DNA from: Mangifera indica
Taxonomy: Eukaryota > Streptophyta > Magnoliopsida > Sapindales > Anacardiaceae
Reading direction: 5' to 3'
Assembly: GCF_011075055.1 (NCBI RefSeq)
Contig: NC_058140.1
Span: 10,848,668-10,912,667, forward strand
Length of the DNA: 64,000 nucleotides
Each line of letters begins with the position of its first letter. Within the stretch, counting starts at the first letter, position 1. Of the stretch, positions 13,501-26,378 are shown one piece after another. A program made the position numbers and the translations under genes. The notes beneath the pieces were generated by a model. That model was not told the origin of the DNA and did not search any database. It saw nothing but the letters and a program-made list of their open reading frames with translations.

Positions 13501-16357
13501 ATAATCACAACTTGATGAAATAGGCGCTGGACTTCTCAACTCACTTTCCAATCTAGCCAATTCTTTTTGCAAATGCTTAACCAATGCCTTATCAGACATG
13601 ACCACGTTGACCTGTGCTTTTGTTGTAACTTCTTTGGCACAGCAAGCAAACAAAAGAGTGTTTCTGGTTTGCTCAACATGACTACGAGCAGGGCTCAAAG
13701 TGCATATAATGGCAGTTCTAGCATTACCACCCAAGCAAGGCTGAAGTAGGCGTGTCAACTTAGAGTCTCTATAATTGATGTGTCCATGTCTTCCTTTACT
13801 GCATTTATCATTGAACCATGTTGATTAGGAAGTTAAATTATTAACCTCATTTGCACAAATTTGCAAAGGGAACAAAAAAAGATGGAAACATAATGGCAAA
13901 GAGGACACTTTGGAGCACTCAATGCAGAAATAAATATTCAGTGTCGAAATAACCTAGCCAAAGCAATTTGTGCCAAGCTTGAACTTTGATTAACATATTC
14001 AAAGATAGGCTCAAACTTTATTTCCAAGCTATAACTCAGTTTTCAGTTCTATTCAACTTAGTTGAGCTGAACGGAAATAGCTCAGATTTTGACTTGGCTC
14101 ATAACAATGATTCAAATCACTTTACAAAGTCCGCTAATTTTAAAAGTGAACCCAAAGTTCCATCTCAATGTGTTGCAATTAGAAAAGTTCTCAAGGTAAT
14201 CATTACTACAACTGACACCCAGAACTAATTCTGACATTACTTTGGCAGCCAGCGTTTAAATGAGTTGTTATCAAATAAGTGTATCAGCTCTCCAGAAAGT
14301 GAAATCAAGTGAACCACCACTAAACTATGTCAAAAACATTGAGGACAAAAAGTTTCATATTTCTGACTACCAACTGAACTCAACCAACCTTAGCTTGCGA
14401 ATGACAGTGCTCAGAGTCAGTAAACTACGGTTTATGTGACAACCTTCTTTCAATCTGGCACCAGTTGACAATGCCTGAGATGCACGCTCACTCCCCGCCA
14501 AATCAATAAAATTCTGCAAAGCAAAATCAACTTAACATGACTTACATGCTTGTCAAAATAATAAAAAGAGAGTACTCTCTGTTGATTTAAAGGTATATAC
14601 CACACTTGCAGAAAGGGTTGCTGAATTTTCTTTGCCTAGGAACTCTCGAGCAGAACTTTCAATTGTCTACACAAATTAAAAAGCAAAGAAGGAGTAAGTT
14701 GAAACATCCTAAAGCATTGAAATAAAGTATATGTTAATTAACTACTAAAATCAGAAACAAGAACAGAGGTCAGTGCAAACCAGTCTAATAATTTGATGAG
14801 ATCTGGAGCTTTTCTCATTCAATAAGGTCTCCCCTATCCGTCTTTGAGCTGGCAGGAAAACATGAAATTAAATAAAGATAAAAAATTATCCTGTAATAAT
14901 GGAGTTTGTAAAATGCTTTACCTTCACAAATGCTAAGGAGTTCCTTTAAATGGTTCCAGTCCTTAAGAGTTTCTTCTGTGACTTTTTCCACAATAGTTCC
15001 TTTCTGATGAAAACAAGAATTCATGAGAGATATTTGGGACACTCATTACATAAATTTATTAGAGGACAATAACATTCACCTCTGGATCATCTAGCAGCCT
15101 AAGTGAAGCATTATCATTGCCAAGGAGATCTCTAATAGATTCATTGTAGATCTCAATTGCTGAGAACTTCAAAACAAATGCTCTTTCTTCATGCTGCAAT
15201 TATATAAACATTCAAAAGTATTATATGAAGAAATTTAAAGGAGAAATGGAACTCAAGAAAACTATTAGAAAGTTTATTACCCTGTGTATATAGTCAAATA
15301 TATCAGCTACCATATACTCGGTTATTCCAGTCATGGTATATGTCTTTCCACTGCTTGTTTGACCATACGCAAAAATACTTGCTGGGGAAAAAAGTATTAA
15401 TGAACAAGTTTTTTCACTTGTCATGACATAAAGAATTAAGGAAACCCTGAAAAAGTATTGCAATACCACTGTGTCATACTCACTGTTAACACCACTAACA
15501 ACTGAAAGAGCAATTGACTTGGCTCCATCTTCATACACTTCTTTTGTAGGACAGTCACCTCGAAATACTCTGTCTATCAACAGTAAAAGAACAGAGGAAA
15601 TACAGAGTGAACAATCAAATTATATCTGAATACACCATGCAAATCTAGTGAAAACGTTTTTTCACAACAAATGCCTCCAAATTTAACTGTATGATTTGTT
15701 CTTTTCTTTCATATTTCCTCGGAGCAAAGTATTAAACTGCATGATTGAAGTACCTATTTTGGTATTTGATGCATAATCATTCCCTACTCTGGTAACACAT
15801 GTAGGTGTAGAGATGAATCATACAAATGGCAATGAGTAACATTATAGCATCATATTACAAGGTATAAAAATTTGAGTAAAAGGCCTTGAAGTTTACTATT
15901 CATGCTATATCCTAAAAAGATGGCGGCAAGAAATTCCAGGACTCCTAAAAATTAGATCCAAGCTTAAGAAACAGTAACCAGAGAATAGAAAAAGGTTCTC
16001 CTGGGTGCATAGTAAAATACTAAATGAAAGCCTAATCCTCACCAAGACTCGCTATAATGAAAATATAATTTGAAATTTAAGACAACTAACAATGAACGCA
16101 GATGAGATAGCAACAAAAATATGAACATTTTCCTTACCAAATGTATAAGCAGATGGAAATGTAGAACCCTCACGGAGGGTGTTCCGATATAAGATGGTGG
16201 TGTCATTGATGCATTCCCAATCAGCTACTTCATTTGCAACAATCTCCTTCTCACTTAAAGGTCTCAACCTCACCAAAACGAGAATCTTCTCCTCACGGCC
16301 ATTTGGCATTTGCACCTTCTCCATCTTCATAACTTCTTCCCCACTAACAGCCCCCAT
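10504..16357 (-). CDS. Kinesin-7 motor protein, NACK-type (At2g21300/At4g38950-like)
   Basis: Plus-end-directed microtubule motor of the plant kinesin-7 family. Thirteen exons on the minus strand: 16357-16138, 15573-15484, 15381-15281, 15193-15080, 15003-14922, 14848-14781, 14666-14601, 14513-14389, 13798-13462, 12858-12754, 12666-11746, 11623-11313 and 10825-10504. All phases agree, giving 953 residues. The N-terminal motor has [15 protein letters not shown]-loop GQTSSGKT (110-117), switch [11 protein letters not shown] (near 211-220) and switch II DLAGSE (251-256). The neck and coiled coil follow: [19 protein letters not shown] and [20 protein letters not shown]. Then comes a long acidic, Ser-rich linker in one 921-bp exon (437-743). 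The C-terminal NACK/DUF3490 region contains [24 protein letters not shown] and a terminal WKNSMATLL. The start MGAVSGEE matches close relatives; a Met three codons upstream (16366) is possible. Family members act in cytokinesis or organelle-linked transport; the exact role here is unknown. Confidence 0.95.
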
Positions 16358-18449
16358 TTTTCGCACTCCACCTTTTCTTCGTTCTTCTATAAACCACCAC
16401 CAACACTGATTTACTCACGACAGACCCATGATACACAAATCGTCAAAGACGAAAATCAAACTCCTTGATCAAGTCAAATAATCACAGTTACTCTTGCTTT
16501 CCCAAAATGAACGACTATTTAGATGTGATTAAAAAACACGGTTGTTGCACTGGCCAAAAATATGTAAGCCCCAACCTTTCACCACCTGGTACCTGCAGAA
16601 AACTAATCATCGACATTAACCACCGACCCACATATAATAAACCAGAAGTAAGGAAAGCTTAATCACAGGTTAAATCAACAACAAAAATTAATCATGGGTC
16701 TTAACCAACCAACCCAAAAAGAGGTGGTCCTTTTTTAATTATTTCAATTTATTGTTCGACCAACCAACCAGCCAAAAACAAATGCAAAACTTAAAAAAGA
16801 TTAGTCAATAATCACAAGGTAGTTAAGATTTAAGATTGAAAGCTCAGGCCTAATCTTTAATCCTAAGCTTTCTTTAACACAAAAGAAAAAACAATTCATA
16901 TTCTTACTTAGAAAAATATCAATTGCATTGTCAGAACAGTAAACTTTCCATAATAGCAACCAACCATGCTTGAAAACCAAGTAACAAAGATGCTGCATAA
17001 CTATAGACAATTACCAGTAAAAACGGTTTAAGCAGGCGCTTAGTGCAATGCGGTTCTGATCAAAGTTACCAAATACAAATAGTCAGAGATTCTATTCAAC
17101 AAACGCCACGGTTTTTCGCTGCCTGTTCTGATCTGAAATTAATAAAAACACTAACATTTAAATGCTTGAAATGACACCGATTTCCACGGACTTTGAACGC
17201 TTGAGAAGATAATATAAATAAGAACGTTATTATGAAAATTTAAAACAAATCTTCGACATAAATCCTACAAAATTTACCTTCAATTCTTCAAATATCTAGT
17301 CATTTTGAAATTTAAATTTTAAAATCGAAGAAGAAGAGAACGAAAATCTCAAAATCAGTCAACTAAGCAGATTTTTCACGGAACGTGACTTGGAAGAGCA
17401 AAATATGAAGAGAGTTTCCAGGAAATAGTACTTCACTTACGCGTGGGATGGAATAAAGGCTAAAGGAAGGATACAAAGGAGAAAGCGAGTGAAGACGAAG
17501 GGTAAAAACGGTAGAAGGGGACTAAAGCTAAAGCAGCTTGTTGAAACAGTGCAAAACTAAAAATCGGCGATACATTTAACACCCTCATGATCTAACCAAA
17601 AAATAAAGCTCAGATAAGAAAGAGAAGAATTGGCTTTTTAACAAACACAATAGATGAAACAAAACTAGAACGTCTCTCTCTCTCTCTCTCTCTCTCTCTC
17701 CCAGAGAGCGTTGCAGTGGACCAATGGAAACTTTAAGTAGCTGTAAATCTGATGCGGCGTCAGTGTCGTTGAAGTTTCTTAACGTCTACTATTTACCAGG
17801 CCACTTTTGACCTTTGATTAACGCTTGGAGGAGCTGTGTAATTACCATTTTCACCTTTCATTTCCACTGGACTATAAAAGCTAGACACGTGAAGTAAAGA
17901 GATTGTTGACTTCATCTCCCGCCACGTGGTTTCTGTGCTTTTGCCAGGTACCTGGGTCCAGATGTCACCGTTTGATTGTTTAATCTTTTGACTATGAGAC
18001 TTTTTTTAAAATTTATTTTTAATATACAGCAAATTGTTGAGCCAAATTTTTAATAGGATAAATCTGATAAACAATCTCCAATATTGTTTCGACAGACATT
18101 ACAACCACTAAAAAATAAGAATAAAAAAAGAATAACATTTTCATTTGACTTCCCTTATTACAATATATCTATCTGTAGCAATTCTGTTCCCGGGAAAAAG
18201 GGACGGGGCGGTAAAGTAGACGTGGTGACGGTTGGTCGGTTACATCAAAGGGGGGATGAACATGCCCAGTCAGCATCAGATTACTTGAGAATTTAGATTT
18301 GTGATTGGATTCGTATTAAATTTTATTAAATCAATCACCATATAACTCATTAATGGTCTGTTCTTGTTAGAAACTTTGGAGAGGATATCCCAACAACCAA
18401 TCATTAATTTAATCAAATGTATGCATCATAGTATAAATTATATATCTTA
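16358..18449. other. Kinesin upstream region
   Basis: About 2.1 kb without a gene. The part next to the kinesin start probably holds its leader and promoter, possibly with a leader intron. It includes a (TC)n tract and an ACACGTGA G-box-like word near 17884. The remainder is AT-rich, with no protein similarity seen. Confidence 0.55.
17673..17700. repeat. (TC)14 microsatellite
   Basis: A perfect dinucleotide run, reading (GA)14 on the kinesin sense strand and about 1.3 kb upstream of its ATG. GA/CT tracts are common in plant core promoters and leaders, so it may mark the transcription start region of the kinesin; that is inference. Confidence 0.95.
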
Positions 18450-19175
18450 AGCCAAATAACCATTTCCCACCAAAGGTATTATACAAACTCAACCTCTCAT
18501 CCGTTAATTATCAAAAATTTAAATTTATATTCATTAATTATTAAAATTAATCAAAATAATTAACTCAAAAGGTAAAATTATTATTTAACTAGTAATATAG
18601 TAAAAATAATAAAACATTATCTATTTTTTCTCAAAATTTAGAAAATTAATAATTTACTTTCAAAATTAAATTTAAAATTTTACATTTTCTCTCTTAGGGT
18701 TTATGTGTCCCTTTATCCAATGCCAAAACTAACAGTTTTGCTCCCCCCTTCCTTTTCTAATGCATCTCTAGCGCGCTTTCCCCTTAATGACTTTCCTTCG
18801 TCGGTGATGAAGACACCAAACAAAGAAGAGTCACTAAGGTGGGAAACATATCGAAGATACACGAGGAAAGAGGAGAGAGAGTGAAACCGCCAGTTTCAAC
18901 ATAAAAAAAGGGAAAGGCAAAATCTTAAAGGAGAAAATGTAAAATTTTAAAGTTTAATTTTAAAAGAAATTTATTAGTTTTCTAAACCTAAAAGAGAAAT
19001 AAATAATATTTTATTATTTTTAATATATTATTAATTATATAATAATTTTATTTTTCAAATTTAACTATTTTTATAATTTTTAATAGTTTATAAATAAAAG
19101 TTTAAATTTTTAATAACCTAACAGATAAAAAATTGATTTTACATCAGCCAATGGGTGGGAATATGTCTTTCGGCC
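18450..19175. mobile_element. Non-autonomous MULE-type element, family A
   Basis: 726 bp. Left end AGCCAAATAACCATTTCCC, right end GGGTGGGAATATGTCTTTCGGCC, which are inverted relatives of each other. Flanking 9-mers tatatctta (18441-18449) and tatatttta (19176-19184) match at 8 of 9, a MULE-size target duplication. The interior is AT-rich with a GC-richer core near 18.70-18.90 kb; no coding capacity. Confidence 0.72.
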
Positions 19176-21773
19176 TATATTTTATTTGTAAAATTGTTAA
19201 AAACCGGTAGATAGTTGAATTTGGTAGCCTCATTTTCTGGCGTGATGCATGGCATTCTAGATGCTGACAAAAGAACTGTCAAAAGTTAAAATATTTCATC
19301 ATGTAACCAACTCTTTCGCTTTTGACTGGGATTTAACCTAAAATATATTAGGTAAAAATAAAATAAATAACTTATATTTTCTTTCTAGCGTAATTATAAG
19401 GTTGGTTTTGCACGCACGGGTACTTATAATTAGATGGGTCCATTATTTTCCCTGCAGGAGGAGCATGAAGGTTTGGTAAATTGCAATTACATTATAACAA
19501 TTAGGAGACTGGCTCTTTGAACCATCTGACTTTGAAGCATAAATATTATATGGATATATCAAAATTTACTAGCCTTATCTTTAGTACGAAAAGTGAAAGA
19601 AATTAAAGGCTGCAAAAGAAGAAAGAGCAACAGATAACCCATGAAAGGAGGTCCTGCTGCGGCAGCATAAAGAAGGCGGCCAACTCAAAAGCTATGTTAA
19701 TATAAAGGTGAAAAAATAAAAAATATTAACTACCCTTGCCTTCTTCTAACATGTTGGCTTTGAGATGCAGTGTAAAATGGCCAATATTTAAGACTTACTA
19801 CTATGCAAGATTATGTAGAACCTCTTATGTGAGGGGGAGTTTGGTTCAATGAGCCTTCAAAAGAGGTGAGCTCATGAGAAAACCAACCACACAAGGGACA
19901 ATGACAACGGGATATAATTACACGAATAGCGTGATGAATCACCGAAGAAACTTTGCAATTTATATATCTGCTTATAGTTGAACATGCGTTGCTTCGTAGG
20001 CACGGAAAGCACTTGCCAACTTGAGTGCTTAATTTGGACCATTTGATGATGATAATAACGATGATGAGACTCTTAAATTGTCAATACATGATAATGTTTA
20101 AAAATGATAATTTTGATCCAAATTTAGGGTTTTTGACTTTAATAAAAAAGAAATTTTTTTGATAAAAATAAGAAAGGGATGGAAACGAGGATGAAAAATA
20201 TCCTCTTAATTTAAGACATGGATATATGTGTCCCCTCTCATTCTATTCTCGTCCTATCCCGTTCTATCTTTGTCTCTTTATATTAATATTTTTGTTTAAA
20301 ATACTAACATATTTTTATAGTTTTAGATTATTTATGTTTTTTCAAATTTATTTATATTTTTATTGTGAATATTAAGATAATTAATATATAATATTAGCGA
20401 CATTTAAAATAGTGGACTGATTTTAATTTTAGTTAATTTTGTTATTTAATATATTTATATTGTATTTAGAGAATACAGAGAGAAGATCTTTCTTCACAAG
20501 GATGAAGACAAAAATAAGGAGAGTATCTTTCTTTGTGGGGACAAAGATGGGATAGAGATGAGATTTATTTTCGTAGGAAGAAGACAAAATTTTTGTCATC
20601 CTCGTAACAGGGACAGATTGGAGATGAGGATTAATATTCTCTATAGAAACGAGGACGAGATTAAAATCCTCTCCCCACCCCTCTTTTCCCTCTTTATTGT
20701 CATCTCTAATAGTATTTGCTTCTTATTAATAAAATAATACATAAGTATTATTTTGCTTAAATATTAATATGTATAAATTAGTAACTTTTTTTTTTTATGA
20801 AATATATAATTAGCATTGGGTTTGGTTAGATTTTATGTTTTATTCAATAAAGCTATGTGGATAAATAATATATATATAATTATATATATTATTTGTACAT
20901 ATAACACGAGACTAAAGATGTCATTATTGACCCATTTAAAAATTTAAATGTCAATACGAGAGGTTCTTAAAAATAATAGAAAAGCCACAACTAATATCAG
21001 AATGGTGTATTTATAAGAAATTGAAATTCAATATCAATGTGAAATGCCACTGACTCTCAACTACAAAGAGACTAAAGAAATTGAAAATTACACCTAATAT
21101 TGACTAAAAATTTGATGACAAAAGTTTAGTGAACAATTGTTACCCACTGTCATCCACCTTACAAATCTAAGTGATTACTTTAAAGGGAGGAAATTAAAGA
21201 GTTCATAAATTTTGTCATTTACCCTAATAACAAATCAAGGATTAACCCAAAAACAATTGTTTAATGAAGGATTAACAACCCATTACAAATGGTTCAAGAC
21301 CACCTTCAAGCAAAACAAGCGGCAGTTTGGCCGTTCTTGTCAAAGGCACCATCACAATTATTATGATATATCACTGTTAGGACAATTTTTGCTGGCGTTA
21401 TGCCTTTGATATTGGCATAAATAAAAAGGATTCCGGAGGTCCTAATCATGATCATGTCTTAACGTGACTTAACATTATACAGTATTTCACATTCTTTCCT
21501 AGTTTAACTTTCTATAAAGTTATAAACTTTTTGTTTTATATATTATCGTGTTTTTAATTTGACAATGTGTTCATGTCAACAAAACAAGAACGATGATAAA
21601 AATCTCATACGTATTATACTATAATATAATTTGACAATAAAACAATGGTAGGAATGAAAATACACTTTCATTAACTTTATACACCAAACAAATTTTCTCA
21701 GACCGTAAAATTATACTTAAATTAATGTTAAAACAGTCCATTTCCAAATGAATTAATCCATATATAAATTATA
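19176..21773. other. Spacer with possible degenerate hAT remnant
   Basis: No gene seen. Near 20,470-20,711 the sequence is purine-rich with repeated GGGACAAAGATGGGATAGAG-like words. Read on the minus strand it begins TTAGAGATGACAAT, like a plant hAT terminus. A weaker inverted counterpart (CTCGTCCTATCCCGTTC and neighbours) lies near 20,220-20,280. I could not define both ends or a target duplication. Confidence 0.35.
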
Positions 21774-22297
21774 GGCCAAAAGACTTGTTACCACTTAAGG
21801 TAGAATAAAATCTCAAAGTCTCATTCTCCAACTTTTAAAACTCGAACACCCACCTATAAGTTATTTTATATTAAAAATTTCAGTTATAGTTGAGTAAAAT
21901 CATCATTTATTAAAAAATTAAACTTGTATTACTTTTCCTCCCTAAATTTAAAAATATCACAATCCTCCCTTCAAAGTTTTCAAGTTTTGAAAAGTGGTCA
22001 TTTCCAGTGGCTTGAAAAAGAAAGAGGAAAAAACCTTAGATTTGGAAGGGGGGAGGGGAGGAGGAATGACTATTTTTTAAAAGTTAGAAACTTTAGGTGG
22101 TGGGAATGTGATTTTTAAACTTGAAAAGAAAAATATAATAAAATTTTAATTTTTTTAATAAATAATAATTTTACTCTTAATTTTAATTGATATTTTTAAC
22201 AAAAAATAGTTTATAAATAAGTGTTTAAATTTTTAAAAATTAAAAAATAAAACTTTAAGATTTCACTAAATTTTGGGTCAGAAGAAGTCTTTTGGCC
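21774..22297. mobile_element. Non-autonomous MULE-type element, family A (best-preserved copy)
   Basis: 524 bp. Left end GGCCAAAAGACTTGTTACC, right end the complement of GGCCAAAAGACTTCTTCTG. It is flanked by a perfect 9-bp direct repeat TAAATTATA (21765-21773 and 22298-22306). The perfect 9-bp duplication fixes the element ends and points to Mutator-like transposition. No coding capacity. Confidence 0.85.
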
Positions 22298-23945
22298 TAA
22301 ATTATATAATCCCTTATCAAGAAACCGCCCACTTCAATTGTCAATTATGACTTCTTGATTGATTTATTTATTTTATAGTTGAATATAATGTATGGCCCTT
22401 AAGGAGATTAGAAATCGCATAGTATGCGATGTCAATTGCAACTAATTAATTGAAATTAAATGAAATCAACTACTCTTGTGACTCTCCATTTCAATGGCCC
22501 ATGGATAAGAGCGAAACCTCATCAAGAAGTAAGGGTTAGCCCAACAATTTATTTGGATGGCCTTACACATTCTAGATAGCATATGGGCTTTGAAATAGTA
22601 AAAAAATCATGACCGATCGAGAACAATTGATCAATCTCATATTGGGTGAGATTATTAGAATCAATAAAACTATTTAAATATTTTTAATACATAATTTGAT
22701 ACATATATCATAATATGGTTAAATAATATAAAAACACATAATTATATAATGATATATAATTTATATACCTAATAAAAAAAGAATATATTGTTTTATTAGA
22801 AAATGATTTATTGTTAGGGGCGATGGTATTTATATCTTTATCAAGAACCTATCAAAGTGGCAAATTATGATTTTGTCGGTTTCAAACCATGATTAAAGAT
22901 TTGAAGAGAATTATTTTCTTGATAGCATAGTGGCAAGCACCATGAAGTGATAGGAAAATGAAAATTAAAAAAAAAAAAAAAAAGGAAGGATGAAAGAAAA
23001 AAGCAATGGCCATAAGATAAGCAGCGTGGGTGAAGGGAGATATTAGTTTGGTGGGTGAAAATGGGTTGCAAGGAGCTTTCATGTTTGACGATAGTGGCAA
23101 ATATGTTAAAGCGGGTTCACCACCAACACTTCGTTATACCAAATATTTTTGACTTATCTATAGCTAACCTATTACATTCCAACATTGCTACCTCCTCTTG
23201 TGGGATTCCACCATACCTTCTCAAATCAAAATTATGGACCCCCTTGTTACCGGAATATCAATTTATATACTATCACTTTATTGTTACATGTCCCCTTACA
23301 AGATGAAATAATCATAATAAAACTATCCAATTAAATAACTAATTATATAATAATATATTATTTGAATATTCAACAATGAACATATATGACTCTATCGAAA
23401 TTGATCCGGAAGTTTTCTAAGTATCTATTTTTATTGAAAGGTATTATATAATACTAAGAGTTTAATTTTTTATTATATATTTATTGAATGCTATAAATAT
23501 AACTATAAAAAGTTACTTTCATAGAAAGTTTCCTCTTTTCTCATTCCTCATCCATTATTTTTTTAAATTTTAAATATTTATTCAATTATTAAATTTTATT
23601 ATTTTTATTATAAATAAAACCACCATTTTAAGATTTTATTTAAAGGAATAATAGTTTAGTTTATTCTCATTTCTTATTTAATTTTAAAATTTAATATTTT
23701 TTTCTTAATTTAATTTTAAAAAATTATTTTTTTTATTCTCATTATTTAAGAATTTTAAGATAATATATTTTAAAATTAATAGTCGTTGCTTCAAAGTCCA
23801 AAATATTACATTTATATTAAAAAAATTTATTTCCTCCATAATCAATCTCATAATCCGACGCCTCTTCACTTTGATGAACCACAAAACAATTTGGCTGAAT
23901 GGCCGAATTTATCACAATCAATTCGTGCATGGGTAGATAGTAATA
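22298..23945. other. AT-rich spacer
   Basis: No gene supported. Around 22,660-22,780 the sequence is loosely like the palindromic MITE-like family described at 52,775. A poly-A run lies at about 22,968-22,983. The rest is low-complexity AT-rich sequence. Confidence 0.45.
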
Positions 23946-25426
23946 GGGAAAATGACTATTTCCCACCCATTTTCTACCCCATTCTCAAACCTATACCCAT
24001 GACAAATCAAAAATTACTTTTCCTACCCATGACCAAATTACCGTCTATTTTTTCTGTTAAAGGGACAGATAAAATAGTCATTTTACTGTTTATATTAAAA
24101 AGTTATAAAATTTATTACTTTTCACCCTCCATAGGTTTTAGAAACTAACATTTCACTTTTACCTAAAGTTTTTAAACTTTAAAAAGTAACATTTTCACCT
24201 CCAAACCTAGGGTTTCCATATTTTTCAAAACGCAGCCACCCCCTATAACTTTCAAAAATAGCAGTTTCACCCTCGTTCTTCAACTTCATCTTCCGACGTC
24301 GTCTCCGACCTCCTGCTTCTCCTGGTGCGATGAAGATATCTTTATCTCCCCGTCGCATGATACGACGAAGAGACGAAGATCTCTTCGTCGCTCCATGCAA
24401 GGAAGAGCCACTACCGTGAGACAAAGAGATCTCTCTTCGTCGCTCCACCTAGACAATGCGTTGTCTTTCGTCGCTCGTTGCGTCGTCCAAACACGACGAT
24501 GAAGCGTCATTCTTCGTTTGTTTTTCCAGATCTAGACAACGCTTCGTCATCCAGATCTGGGAGACGAAGGGTCGTCTTTCGTCGTCCTTTATAGTCGGAG
24601 ATGGAAGATCAGTGGAATGCATCAACTGTCAGTGGTGGCCGGAGAAGGAAGCAAACCCTAAGGGTGAAATCTAAACTTTTCAAACTTTGAGGATGGGTTG
24701 AGGTGTTAGTTTTTAAAACCTGGAGGGGGGAAATGGTGAAATTTTAAAGTTTTGAGATTTATAATTAAAATGACGATTTTACCCCTGTCCCTAACTGAAA
24801 AAAACTTCATCTTCCGACGTCGTCTTCGACCTCCTCTTTCTTCTGGTGCGATGAAGATATCTTCATCTCCTCGTCGCATGATACGACGAAGAGACGAAGA
24901 TCACTTCATCGCACGATGTGAGGAAAAGCCACTACCGTGCGACGAAGAGATCTTTCTTCGTCGCTCCACCTAGACAATGTGTCGTCCTTCGTCGCTCGTT
25001 GCGTCGTCCAAACACGACGATGAAGTGTCATCCTTCGTCTGTTCTTCCAGATCTGGACGATGCTTCGTCGTCCAGATCTGGATGACGAAGGGTCATCTTT
25101 CGTCATCCTTTGTAGTTGGAGATGAGAGATTGGTGGAATGCGTCGACTGTCGGTGGTGACCAGAGAAGGAAGCAAACCCTAAAGGTGAAATCTAAACTTT
25201 TCAAACTTTAAGGATGGGTTGATGTGTTAGTTTTTAAAACGTGGAGGAGGGAAATGGTGAAATTTTAAAGTTTTGAGGTTTATAATTAAAATGATGATTT
25301 TACCCCTGTCCCTAACTGAAAAAATGGACGACAATTTGGTCATGGGTGGGAAAAATGGTTTTTGATCTGCTGTGGGTATAGGTTTGAGAATGAGGTAAAA
25401 AATGGGTGGGAAATAGTCCTTTTCCC
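23946..25426. mobile_element. Long-inverted-repeat MULE-type element, family C
   Basis: 1,481 bp bounded by GGGAAAATGACTATTTCCC on the left and the inverted form GGGAAAAGGACTATTTCCC on the right. The inverted similarity extends about 240 bp inward. Flanking 9-mers atagtaata and ataataata match at 8 of 9. The interior is strikingly richer in GC than its surroundings, with many CGTCG/CGACGAAG words, and is duplicated in tandem (see the repeat entry). It encodes no transposase. Open frames of 60-90 codons run on both strands of the GC-rich part but resemble no family I know. Confidence 0.75.
24284..25323. repeat. Two tandem copies of about 520 bp inside the family C element
   Basis: CTTCATCTTCCGACGTCGTC starts at 24284 and a near-identical string starts at 24804. 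The similarity persists for the whole 520-bp unit, including CCAGATCTGG and the GGTGAAATCTAAACTTTTCA stretch at each 3' end. The unit is therefore a head-to-tail duplication within one transposon. Confidence 0.85.
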
Positions 25427-25439
25427 ATAATAATAATAA

Positions 25440-26378
25440 GGGAAAAAGTATTTCCCACCCAAATTTTAGTCCAATTTCAAACACACACTCACAGGAGATG
25501 AAAAACTCAAATTTTCACCTATGACCAAACTTTTGTTAATTTTTTCTATCAAAAGAAAGGGTAAAATAGTTATTTTACTGTTTATATTAAAAATTATAAA
25601 GTTTATTATTTTCCATCCCCAGATTTTAGAAACTAATATTTCATATTTACCTAAAGTTTTTAAAATTTGAAAAGTAATATTTTCACCCTAAATCTAGGGT
25701 TTCCATATTTTTCAAAGCTCAGTCGCTCCTTATAACTTTCAAAAACAGCAGTTTCACCCCCATTTTTCAACTTCATCTTCCGACGTTATCTCCGATGTCG
25801 TCTCTGGCCTTCTCCTTCTCCTGGTACTATAACGGTGGTGCGACGAAGAGATCTCTCTTCATCGAACAACCTAAATGACAAAGGACAACACTTTGTTGCA
25901 TCCTCTAGACACGATGATGAAGGACAACGAACCGTTATCCTTCATCGCTTGTCATGTCATCCAGACATGATGATGAAGCGTCATCCTCCGTTTGTTCTTC
26001 TAGATCTGGATGATACTTTGTCGTCCAGATTTGGGCGATGAAAGTTCGTCTTTTGTTGTCCTTTGTAGTCGGAGAACGGAGATCTGTGGAAAGAGTTGAC
26101 TGTCGGTTGTGGCTGAAGAAGGAAGCAAATCTTAAAGGTAAAATCCAAAATTTTCAAACTTTGAGGATAAGTTGAAGTGTTAATTTTTAAAACCTGGAGG
26201 AGAAAATAATAAAATTTTAAAGTTTTAAATTTTATAGGTAAAATAACTATTTTACTTTTATTTCTAATTAAAAATTTAAACTATAATTTGATCATAGATA
26301 AAAATTTGAGTTTTTTATTTCTCATAAATATAACTTTGAGATTAGAGTAAAATTTAGGTGTCCCATGCTCCTTTCCCC
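25440..26378. mobile_element. Second family C element, inserted beside the first
   Basis: 939 bp beginning GGGAAAAAGTATTTCCC and ending CCTTTCCCC, with flanking 9-mers taataataa on both sides (9 of 9, but low complexity). It carries one copy of the GC-rich unit found twice in its neighbour and is more AT-decayed. It lies within the short ATA-repeat that also serves as the right target duplication of the neighbour. Confidence 0.7.

Noticed and set aside
24179..25175. Open frames of 60-89 codons on both strands in the GC-rich island
   Set aside because: They overlap on both strands, have repetitive Arg/Ser/Asp composition, match no family and lie in a duplicated transposon interior.
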